This document shows, piece by piece, positions 18,568-26,859 of a stretch of DNA of 29,736 bases. The position numbers and the translations under genes were made by a program. Source of the DNA: Phlegmacium glaucopus (Eukaryota > Basidiomycota > Agaricomycetes > Agaricales > Cortinariaceae); NCBI GenBank assembly GCA_015039465.1, contig MU130358.1, forward strand, positions 19,566 to 49,301. Direction: 5' to 3'. Under the pieces are notes generated by a model. That model did no database searches. It was given only the letters and a program-made list of their open reading frames with translations, and had not been told where the DNA came from. Position 1 is the first letter of the stretch; every line of letters starts with the position of its first letter.

Positions 18568-18586
18568 TGATTGTTCTAAACAATCA
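18568..18586. repeat. Dispersed palindrome, copy 5
   Basis: TGATTGTTC-T-AAACAATCA, one base changed from the perfect palindrome. Confidence 0.75.
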
Positions 18587-18847
18587 CATGCATCATGATT
18601 ATGTTAGCATGGTACTTTGCTATGGTTCTGATACCAGGAGCATCCAAAAGTTGGCATATCTTGCAGAAGTTTCAAGAAATATTCCATATAAAGTTTTGGT
18701 AGAACATTATAAACTTTACTTCATGTCTATTCATTCATGATTAAGTGGCATCAATGCTTTAAAAGTACATATTGTATAGGCTTCAATGAGGCTCTTTGGG
18801 CCTGCACCATATTGGTTCATTGCAGTACTTTACTGTCCCCCACAAGA

Positions 18848-18900
18848 ACTGATCAGAACTGATCAGAACTGGTAGGATTCTGATCAGAACTGGTCAGAAT
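18848..18900 (+). repeat. Short tandem repeat GATCAGAACT
   Basis: Four to five copies of the 10-bp unit, some changed to GGTCAGAATC. Confidence 0.7.
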
Positions 18901-19127
18901 CTTAATTAGACACTAATTTAAGTAGAAATTCTGTACTGTCAATTTTCTTGAATACAAAAAGTTCAATATTATTTATTTCATTAATATAACAATATAGTAA
19001 AATATTTTCATGGCCTATAAAAAGTAAGAAGTAAAAAGTAAAAAAATAACCCAAGTAAAAAAATAACTCCCCCATTGGGGTGCTGTCATTGCCATGGTCA
19101 TTATCAATTAAAATAGATAGCAAACCT

Positions 19128-19312
19128 GTAAGAGGTTCTCGTTGTCATAGCAAAAAATGAGGGAGGAGGGAGAGGGGTAGCTTAGCTGGTGGTCTCTCTT
19201 TTTACTGAATGGTGTGGGTGTTATCTATCAATTCCAATAAATCCTATAAAATTCTATAAATATTTACACATATAAAGGACCCTATAAGCCGGGGGGTCAT
19301 GTCCCAACACTA
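19128..19312 (-). mobile_element. Possible short LTR, 185 bp
   Basis: On the minus strand it starts TGTTGGGACATGACC, has TATAGGG/CTTTATATG and ends CTCTTACA, so it has TG...CA ends and a TATA-like box. No target duplication and no partner LTR are visible, so the call is weak. Confidence 0.3.
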
Positions 19313-19680
19313 AGCAATCAAAGTACATAGTGTCATGTTATTTGAAAAATACTACAATTGCTCAAGCCAGCCTCAACAACACTACCCAGATATATATACC
19401 CCACTTATTGTTTACATTCCAATCTCATTTTGACTAGCTTATGTACTTTTTTGTCACTGTCTGCCTACTACATTATCTCCAGTTGTAGTTGACTACCATG
19501 AGCAAATTGGACACATTCCATAGTTGAATAATATACTCTCATTGTAAGTGCAACCTACAGCCAAGAGGAGATAGACACTCTGATGAGAGTGGGAAGTCTA
19601 TAAAGACCTTAGACTAGAGCAGTAGCAACAAGCTAGTAATAGTAAGGGGAATCCAGTAACAATGAGATAAGAAGTGTAAT
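19313..19680. other. Non-coding AT-rich stretch
   Basis: I see nothing recognisable here. Confidence 0.4.
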
Positions 19681-20010
19681 TACTAAATATTCAAATTTGG
19701 AATTTTTCCAATTTGCTCATCCAATTTGAATACTCAACTATGGAGAGTGTTGTATGAACTCATTGGAGTCCAATATTCCACTAGTGGATGTCCAAAGGGC
19801 TCTTTGCAGTTAAATGTTTAAACATCACAGGTGTCCTATAAACTGTTGGTTGGTGAATATTCAACTTTGGAGTTTGTTCAATGAGCTCATTGGGGTTGAA
19901 TATTCACCTATCACAAATGTTGGATTGGCTCATTGGAACCTAATATTAAACTACTAATATGGAGCGTGTACAATGAGCTTATGGCAGTTGAGTATTCAAC
20001 TCCAGTGTTA
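19680..20010. repeat. Decayed tandem repeat around GAATATTCAACT...GAGCTCATTGG
   Basis: Four to five diverged copies of a block with GAATA-TTCAACT, TGGAGTGT, CAATGAGCTCATTGG and GTTGAATATTC. Units are roughly 75-90 bp and partly palindromic. Confidence 0.55.
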
Positions 20011-21267
20011 TCACACAAGTCGCCGCAAGTCAACAGTTTTCATGTGCCTGAACATCATTTAGTAAGAGATGTTGATCCATAATATGTGGTCTAGCCACAT
20101 TGTATACATACTTTTACCTTACATACACTCTACCTAATGTAGTAAACCTATTTTACACAATTTTTTAAATATATTTAGATGATATTTGAGTATTTGATAC
20201 TAAACAGACTGCTCTTAACAATTGCACCATATCCAATAAAAACCATGGCTAACAATGGTTACAGTAGGTCTAGCCCAGTGATTTGATCCTTGGAGGCTAC
20301 AATCATGACCAAGCCTCAGAATTTTTTTAGTTGATACTACCCACTCTTGGTTATGCCTCCAAGTGTCAAATAACTAAACCTAACTGGATTTTGAAAGACT
20401 ATATGGTTGTCTATTTTTGGCTCTTCTGTACTGAGCCTTATACAACTCCCCCCACAGTTGAATATTTACTAAGATGAGCTCAGACATCCTCTTATGAGTC
20501 TACCCAATACCCTTGAAAGTCCAATATTATGGTCTCATGAGCTCATCCAACTCCTCCAGGGTTTGAATGTTATACTCCAAATGACCGTGATTCAGTTAGA
20601 TTCCAAGCAGAACCCAACCTCAGGTAAAAATACAGAATACATTTTAATGTCAATTCTGAATTCTACTTAGAGGGTTTCTTTATTGTGGTTGGTACTATAT
20701 TATATATTGTTTATTCATTAGTACTTTCATCTCAAAATTAAAAACAACTCCCTATAAGAATTTAGGACAATATCTAATTATCTATTCACAATTTGTATAC
20801 TCTATTTTGGGTTCCTTATTCTAATATTTGTAATATTTAGTAGTTGATAAGTCACAAGAAATCTTATAATTTACCACTAGCCTTGTGTGTGTGGACTCTT
20901 GATATCTTGAGTCATGGTACACCCAACATGTCTCAATGCATGGCAAGACCTAACTTCTGTTGTGTATTAGCTTTCATTTGTCCAAAATGAAATAATTTCT
21001 TGATGTTTTGCACTTCAAGGATCCACACTATCAAGGTGGTAGCTGTCACCATCACTGTAGCCTACGACAATTCCCTCAGTTGACTAAGCAAATACTCCAG
21101 GAGTAGAGATAAATAACAATTTGGTTAGTTTCTGTTGAGGAAACTGCAGTATGGAACTTTCAAACACTACTGACTAGCAGGGATGCTAAAGTAGATTATG
21201 TTATTCCTTATTTCACTTCTATTGATTCCATCCACCTCAACCACTCCTAGGTGTTCACCACACTTTC
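20011..21267. other. Long non-coding AT-rich stretch
   Basis: No coding frame, RNA or clear repeat that I can support in about 1.25 kb. Confidence 0.45.
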
Positions 21268-21450
21268 TAGAGCATTCCAGACATCTTCCAGAACACTTAC
21301 AACTCTTCCAGAACACTTACAACTCTTTCTGGAACCTTTACAACTCTTTCCAGAAAATTTACAACTCTTACTGGAACATTTACAACTATTTATGGAATAT
21401 TTATAACTATCTCCAGAACATTTACAACTATTTCTGGAACACTTAGCTGG
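21268..21450 (+). repeat. 21-bp minisatellite
   Basis: About eight copies of a unit like TTCCAGAACACTTACAACTCT. Because 21 is divisible by three, it reads as a seven-residue periodic peptide (YNSFWN-like) on the plus strand and a Cys/Ser/Lys periodic peptide on the minus strand. Neither looks like a real gene. Confidence 0.8.
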
Positions 21451-21721
21451 AAAGGGACACATGGAAAATACTTACATAAGCATACTTAAACAAAAAATAA
21501 AGGTTCAACTAATGAACATATATTCCAATCAATGGCTAATAGATGATTACATATACAAGTTAAAAAATAAAGCAAATATATAAAGGGATGATTTGATTAA
21601 GCAGAGATGGGGCCCATCATCTCTACTTATCCAAAGCACCAGAAGAAGTTTACAAAAAAAAATATGTAAGGGAGTGGTCTGCAATAAATCTGGAAGATTT
21701 GAGACCTGTAATTAAGCTAAG

Positions 21722-22095
21722 TAGCTGGTCAGGGTGATGGATAAGGCTTACCATAATGGATATGGGATGGAGATCAACTCCAGAGAATTTCCTATGCAGA
21801 CAAAAGTTAGCTAGTGGGTATGGTGATGGAATAGGCTCACCAGACTATTAAATAACTCTAAAATCTATGCCAGGATAGCCAGATGTCATAATCCTATAAC
21901 AATAACCATGAGTGAATAGGCAGGGTAATAGCAGTGGGTCACCCAGAACTGACAAATGACTCTGGGGTCAATATCTAGACTGCCAGAAATTATAATTCTG
22001 TGACAATAACTGTGAGTAAATGGGCAGGGTGATGGTAGTGGCTCACCTAGAGATGGATACAGTCTAGAATGATGCTGGAAACATGTCAGATACCT
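21722..22095 (+). repeat. Decayed tandem repeat, unit about 118 bp
   Basis: Blocks CATAATCCTATAACAATAAC...GGCAGGGTAATAGCAGTGGGTCACC (21887) and TATAATTCTGTGACAATAAC...GGCAGGGTGATGGTAGTGGCTCACC (about 22005) are about 118 bp apart. Weaker copies of the GGTGATGGATAAGGCTTACC part lie at about 21735 and 21820. Confidence 0.65.
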
Positions 22096-22140
22096 GTCAG
22101 ACACATGTGGCACTAGGCCTGAACCCCCAGAGCCCATAAA

Positions 22141-22290
22141 ATATTGCCAAGTGCACACATGTTCACTTTTACACACAACACAGCACAATGACAAGACTCC
22201 CCCAGAACTCAAAGTATTGCCAAGTAAATGCACACACATTTGCTGTTACACACAATGGGGCACAGTGACAGGACTCCCCAAGAACCCAAA
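22141..22290 (+). repeat. Tandem duplication of about 73-76 bp
   Basis: TATTGCCAAGTGCACACATG...GACAAGACTCCCCCAGAACTCAAA is followed directly by TATTGCCAAGTAAATGCACA...GACAGGACTCCCCAAGAACCCAAA. Confidence 0.75.
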
Positions 22291-22524
22291 AATGAACCAG
22301 ACACCTGTCATCAACCTCTACACAGCAATGATGTGCATCCACATCTGCTGTGTATCCTGGGATGAGGGATCTTGACAGGGCATATATAATGGCTAAGGGG
22401 AAATAAAAGTTAGTGAGCTCAACATTTTATACCATTCAATCATGTGATTTTGTTGATTAACATTGATGTGTTCAGTCACATGATTTTTGTGTTCTGTGTC
22501 TCAAGTCAGAAAATAATAATTGAC

Positions 22525-22612
22525 AGTCTGGGGAATTGAACCCAGAGCAGGGACTTTGAAGGGGCTCATCAGAGGACTTAACTGCTGTCCTAACCACTCT
22601 TGTAATGACAAC
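22525..22612 (-). pseudogene. tRNA-like sequence: tRNA pseudogene or SINE head
   Basis: On the minus strand GAGTGGTTAGGACAGCAG resembles a RNA polymerase III A box, and GGTTCAATTCC (22532-22542) fits the B-box consensus GGTTCRANNCC. It sits in a T-arm-like stem (CTGGG...CCCAG). A GGAC/GTCC stem lies where an anticodon stem would be, but its loop has nine bases. The acceptor ends do not pair, so this is not a working tRNA. It could be the tRNA-derived head of a SINE. Confidence 0.55.
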
Positions 22613-23078
22613 TCCATACTACCATACTTGTATACATCTAATGAATTCCAGATCAGATCGGATTAGACCAATGTAGCAGTTCCTTGACCAATTAGGTTAT
22701 GGTGATGATTTGGGTTACAACTATATGTATAGGGGAGCACCTTCCCACTAATACTATATTAGACAGAGGTGTATGAGCATAGACTGCTGATGCACTGCTG
22801 CTATTAACAGACTTTCCATATAGAGTGTCTGTGCGTGCTCAATCAACCACTTTGCACCCAGTCAGCAGTCTCTGAAGATAATGCTGAAAGAGTAATCAAA
22901 GTCCAAGAACTAGTACACAAATGTTGATCTATTTGTATCTTGGTGAGTTTTCAAAATTTTTTTTTGATACTTCATATTACTTATGCTCTATATGTACCAT
23001 CTAGGCTCCTGAGTTTCCAAAACTACAGGAATTTTCATTGTCCCTGGGGATGTACATCCTCCCCCATCTCCACCCAAG
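22613..23078. other. Non-coding stretch before the DIRS element
   Basis: I see no gene or repeat here. Confidence 0.4.
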
Positions 23079-23242
23079 GATTGTATTCTAAGCGAACACG
23101 AAGAATAAGTGTGAACGTAGAATTTTGTCTACGCGAAGATTTGGGTTGTGACATGACTATCTTTTCTTCTTCACGACTACAACTCCCAACCTCGCGTTAG
23201 ACCTCTCTGCTCCACATCAGAGCAGCTCGATCTTTCTTTTCA
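23079..23242 (+). repeat. DIRS/Ngaro terminal repeat A1
   Basis: 164 bp starting GATTGTATTCTAAGCG. It is identical to A2 except for CATGAC (23152-23157) instead of CGTGAC. A diverged third copy is at about 6588-6760. It probably holds the promoter, as expression of such elements starts in the terminal repeat. Confidence 0.9.
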
Positions 23243-23301
23243 TTCACCAAAGGATCACTTCCAGATTTATATATAAATATAAACCAAAGTATTACAGACT
23301 T

Positions 23302-24231
23302 ATGCCTAGAATTCAGTTCAACCCTGGTTCTTTAGAATGCCCGGATTTCGCATCACCTACTTATGCAGCTGCTCGAGCTCCCTTCATTAATCTGGCTACT
23401 ACCGAAGACCAGGCGATTCAGTTTTTAAAAGACATCTGGAATGCCGGCAACCAGGCAGATAAGGTTAGCTGGCAACGTCAGGTTGATGATGACAACCTGG
23501 CCCTAACCGAAAATCGCCGGTTGCAATCCGAAGCGGATATGGTGAGAATCCAGACTGATATCACCGAGGCGGAATCCCTTCGCAAGGAAGAGATGAAGAA
23601 GAATAAGATGAAATATATCCCAATACCTGACAGAGACGTCCCTACCATATCCCCCGTCATCGCCTCTAATTATGCGATCAGAAAAATGGAGAAGGGTCTT
23701 TATGTTGAATTATGGTATTACACTAATGCTGGGTTAGACGATGCTTTACGAAGCTCCAATACCACTGACAACGAGGCCATGGTTATGCTTCGTCGGCCTG
23801 ACGGCTCTTCTTCCTGGGTCCCCTCAGCATCCACCAGGGACGCTACCGGAGTTTCCGATGATAAAGATATTTCCTGGGAAGATTTTTGTCAGGCTGCTCC
23901 TTGGATGATCGTTGCCATGGAAGAAGCTGATTGGCCACAAGATCGGGTCATCATGCTAGCCAAATTCTGGGGTAACTTACAGGTTCACGAACTCCGCTCT
24001 TCCAGGGATCCCCTTGATCAGAAGACTTTGATTCTTTACCAAGCAGAGCAACGAAGGCTCTGGCATCTCACTATCTCCTCCCCTCAGGGTGCCTACAACT
24101 TGTCTCGCATCAATGAAGAAATAATTCGAAAGACCCGAGAACGAGTTTACTGGGACGATCGCAGGCTCAAGGATAATGAGCGAGATTATCGCGTACGTCC
24201 ATCCCCTCTTCTTCCTTTGATTCTAGTCTAA
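23302..24231 (+). CDS. gag-like ORF1 of the DIRS element, N-terminal part (310 codons)
   Basis: Starts MPRIQFNPGS, 59 bp after terminal repeat A1. It is rich in charged and aromatic residues (TDITEAESLRKEEMKKNK, KGLYVELWYYTNAGLDDAL, DISWEDFCQAAPWMIVAMEEADWP, RDPLDQKTLILYQAEQRRLWH), as in the capsid-like ORF1 of basidiomycete DIRS/Ngaro elements, which packages the RNA. A GTACGT donor sits after NERDYR (24193), just before the frame ends. The protein therefore probably continues by splicing into the zinc-knuckle exon at 24524-24956, over the minisatellite. I could not fix an acceptor with matching phase. If unspliced, it ends PLLPLILV at 24231. Confidence 0.75.
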   Translation: MPRIQFNPGSLECPDFASPTYAAARAPFINLATTEDQAIQFLKDIWNAGNQADKVSWQRQVDDDNLALTENRRLQSEADMVRIQTDITEAESLRKEEMKKNKMKYIPIPDRDVPTISPVIASNYAIRKMEKGLYVELWYYTNAGLDDALRSSNTTDNEAMVMLRRPDGSSSWVPSASTRDATGVSDDKDISWEDFCQAAPWMIVAMEEADWPQDRVIMLAKFWGNLQVHELRSSRDPLDQKTLILYQAEQRRLWHLTISSPQGAYNLSRINEEIIRKTRERVYWDDRRLKDNERDYRVRPSPLLPLILV

Positions 24232-24277
24232 AATCCCCTTTTTATCCTCTATAACCTCGATAATTCGGTTTATTGTC

Positions 24278-24478
24278 CTTGTTGCCCCATGCACACCCTC
24301 TCATTGCTCCATGCATACCCAACTTGTTGCTCCATGCATACCCAACCTGGTGCTGCTCCATGCACACCTGATGTCCCATTGCTCCATGCACGCCCGACGT
24401 CTTGCTGCTCCATGCACACCCATATCTATGCGTTCCCAACACGCATCTTCTTGCTCCACGCATGCCCCCCCCATCGCA
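24278..24478 (+). repeat. Minisatellite inside the DIRS element (TTGCTCCATGCA core)
   Basis: Seven or so copies of TTGC-(TGC)-TCCATGCA(T/C)AC(C) at spacings of about 25-35 bp. It lies between the two gag parts, in the likely intron. The deletion derivative at 6.6 kb carries a related but different array here, so the site is prone to expansion. Confidence 0.8.
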
Positions 24479-24523
24479 GTTTGACCAACGGTCAATAGCA
24501 TCCTCTTCTGTTTCTCAATGAAG

Positions 24524-24956
24524 AGCCCCAGTTCATTCACACTCTCGTGATGCACGTCGCCGTTCGGCTTCCCCAGACCGTCCTGTTTCTTCTATGAAGT
24601 ACTCATCTAATCAGGTCGACAAGTCCTTCGCTTCAAAGAAGCCGGATTTTCACTCAGGCGCATACGGAAAGGTCTATTCCGCATGCGCCGTATGCCTTGG
24701 CCGTCATCCCCACAAAATCATCGACTGCGTCTCCACGACATTATGGGACAAAATCCTCCCCTCTATCGCAATCCGCTCAAACAAGATCCTCGTTATGCGC
24801 GACGGCAGGCCAGTCTGTCCGGACTGGCAACGAGTCTCAGGATGTACCGCCTCTCGCCACGACATTCGCCACTTCTGCTCTGGTTGCGCCTCCCCATCTC
24901 ATGGAGCTCAGAGCTGTCCTCGAGCACAGAAAGTCTCGAGCTCTCACTCCATATAA
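24524..24956 (+). CDS. gag-like ORF1, C-terminal zinc-knuckle part
   Basis: Open frame beginning with an Arg/Ser-rich stretch (SHSRDARRRSASPDRPVSS) and then MKYSSNQVDKSFASKK. It continues with two Cys/His groups: CAVCLGRHPHKIIDC, and CPDWQRVSGC...HDIRHFCSGCASPSHGAQSC. These are nucleic-acid-binding knuckles expected at the C-terminus of a gag. It lacks its own clear start and probably joins the ORF at 23302 by splicing. It overlaps the first part of the RT ORF in another frame, and its stop at 24956 lies just where RT homology begins. Confidence 0.65.
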
Positions 24957-26859
24957 TCCAGAAGAATGGGAAGCTCTTCTGCGAAAAGCGGGTTTATTTG
25001 ACAAATACGCTCATCTCCCTCAAAGCATGCGCACAGGGTTTTTCCTCAACTTCCCAAAAATTACTCTCACTCAATCTCCACCCAACAAGCCCACCATTAT
25101 CGAGTTTGCTGACCAATTTAATAAAATTATTAACCTTGAATTCCTTAAACGCCGTTATATCGGTCCACTTTCTCGTAAAGAGGTTGAATCTCTTATCGGT
25201 CCATTCCAGTCTTCTCCCTTTTCTATCATCCCAAAGCCTGGAAGACCAGGACATTTCCGGATTCTACAAGATTATTCCTACCCTCATAATTCGTCTCACG
25301 ACTTCCCTAATCCCTCCATCAACTCTTTCATCAATTCGGATGATTTCCCCACTACTTGGGGTACATTCTCCCTCATCTCTCTTCTCATCCGACGCCTTCC
25401 TCCCGGTTCTCAGGTTGCCACTCGGGACGTTGCCAAAGCTTACCATACCATCCCTTTGCATCCCTCACAGTGGCCTGGAGCGGTCGTTCGTATCGGAGAC
25501 GACCTTTTTGGTATTGATACTTCCACTTGTTTTGGAGTTGCTCCGTCTTCCGGCGTCTATGGTGTGGTTGCTGATGCAGGTGCAGACCTTCTTAGATTCC
25601 ATGGAATCGGCCCATTGGCAAAATGGGTCAATGACCACTTCTTTTTCCGCATACTCACTAAGTACCTTGCAGAATACAATAGACGTCATCTTATCTGCCA
25701 TGCCAAACTCTCTACTCAAGGCCAGAAGCTCACTGGAGGCCGTTTATGGTACGGCGGCAACATTTTCCCAGACGGTACCCTCGATGAACATGTCGAGGAC
25801 TGTAGATTCCCTTGCCTTGATCTTTCAGCGAGTTCCCCTCGTTCAGTTGAAGACGCCCAGTACTCATATAATTTCGATGACATCGATCGAGTTTCTAAGC
25901 CACTCGGAATCCCTTGGGAACTTTCCAAAGATTCCCCTTTTGCGTCGTCTACCTCCTACATTGGTTTCCACTGGGATTTGGAGACCCTCACGGTATCGCT
26001 CAGTCTCGAGAAGAGAGAGAAATATATTGCCAATATCGAGGATTGGTCACTTCGCTCGTCTCACATCCTCAGCGACGTTCAGAAGTTATACGGAAAGCTA
26101 TTACACGCATGCCTAATTGTCCCACCGGGCCGTGCGTACCTCACCGGTCTTGAGGCAATGCTCCGTTTATGCAACGACCGTCCTTTCGTTCCGTACTCAC
26201 CAGTCAGAGAACTCTCCGATGAGCTTGCTTGGTGGACTGCAAGGCTTCGCCGACCCTCGGTCTCCAGGCCAATTCCTGAGCCAGTCAACCTCACAGACCC
26301 AAACGCCTTCTCGGATGCAAGCTCAGGGGTTGGTATCGGTATCGTCATCAACAATAAATGGAGAGCATGGCACCTTATCCCCGGCTGGCAAACCCTCAAC
26401 GGTACTCGGGATATCGGATGGGCCGAAGCAGTTGGCTTCGAGCTCCTCGTCAGGACCATCGCCCGGTCTCTTGGCGCTAGCGGACACTTTAGAGTATACG
26501 GGGATAACAAAGGCGTCGTCGAGGGATGGTGGAACTACAGGAGCAAGAGTAAGCCTGTCAATGGAGTCTTCCGTCGCATCCACTCCTTCCTTGAGGAGTT
26601 TGGCCACAGCTTATCCATGCACACGGCCTTTGTTCCCAGTGAGTCCAATCCAGCAGACCCCCCCTCTAGAGGGATCTACCCCCCAATCAAGTTATTATTA
26701 CCCGAGATCTCTCTCCCACCTGATCTCGACAGGTTCATTATTGATTCCACCTACCCTTACAGTTCCATTGAGCTACGTCTCTTCCGAGAGGGTCGTTATC
26801 CCCCTGCCCTCGCGCAACGCATTGCTCACTCTCTCAGGAGCTCTAATTCCACCACCTAA
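24697..26859 (+). CDS. Reverse transcriptase-RNase H of the DIRS element, RT active site changed
   Basis: ORF2, 720 codons as drawn; the first ~80 overlap the gag zinc-knuckle frame and are probably not translated from 24697. RT homology starts near LTPYNPEEWEALL and includes YIGPLSRKEVESLIGPFQ, SIIPKPGRPGHFRILQDYS, ATRDVAKAYHTIPLHPSQWP and GVYGVVADAGADLLRFHGIGP. The active-site motif is K-W-V-N-D at residues 309-313, where V-D-D is expected; Asn312 (25630-25632, AAT) should abolish catalysis. RNase H follows with D540 (FSDAS), E577 (WAEAVGFELL), D603 (VYGDNKGVVEGWW) and NPADPPSRG, all intact. Relative to the zinc-knuckle frame this ORF is shifted by +1, so it may be made by frameshifting or from another start. 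Confidence 0.87.
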   Translation: MAVIPTKSSTASPRHYGTKSSPLSQSAQTRSSLCATAGQSVRTGNESQDVPPLATTFATSALVAPPHLMELRAVLEHRKSRALTPYNPEEWEALLRKAGLFDKYAHLPQSMRTGFFLNFPKITLTQSPPNKPTIIEFADQFNKIINLEFLKRRYIGPLSRKEVESLIGPFQSSPFSIIPKPGRPGHFRILQDYSYPHNSSHDFPNPSINSFINSDDFPTTWGTFSLISLLIRRLPPGSQVATRDVAKAYHTIPLHPSQWPGAVVRIGDDLFGIDTSTCFGVAPSSGVYGVVADAGADLLRFHGIGPLAKWVNDHFFFRILTKYLAEYNRRHLICHAKLSTQGQKLTGGRLWYGGNIFPDGTLDEHVEDCRFPCLDLSASSPRSVEDAQYSYNFDDIDRVSKPLGIPWELSKDSPFASSTSYIGFHWDLETLTVSLSLEKREKYIANIEDWSLRSSHILSDVQKLYGKLLHACLIVPPGRAYLTGLEAMLRLCNDRPFVPYSPVRELSDELAWWTARLRRPSVSRPIPEPVNLTDPNAFSDASSGVGIGIVINNKWRAWHLIPGWQTLNGTRDIGWAEAVGFELLVRTIARSLGASGHFRVYGDNKGVVEGWWNYRSKSKPVNGVFRRIHSFLEEFGHSLSMHTAFVPSESNPADPPSRGIYPPIKLLLPEISLPPDLDRFIIDSTYPYSSIELRLFREGRYPPALAQRIAHSLRSSNSTT

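Larger units (their letters stand above)
18446..18638 (+). repeat. Tandem duplication of about 90 bp containing palindromes 4 and 5
   Basis: The block CACGTGATTGTTCT...CACATGCATCATGATTATGTTAGC-TGGTAC...TATGGTTCTGATACCA occurs twice, about 92 bp apart (18472 and 18564). Confidence 0.75.

Noticed and set aside
21198..21462. Periodic frames (YNSFWN-type, and Cys/Ser/Lys on the other strand)
   Set aside because: Produced by a 21-bp minisatellite; considered as a repeat protein or secreted cysteine-rich peptide but no signal peptide or supporting structure.
22525..22612. Functional tRNA gene
   Set aside because: Acceptor ends do not pair, the anticodon loop would have nine bases and the T loop eight.
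26117..26856. Start of the recombinase ORF at 26117 as real protein
   Set aside because: This part overlaps the conserved RNase H frame and is low-complexity Ser/Pro-rich; the true recombinase start is probably later.
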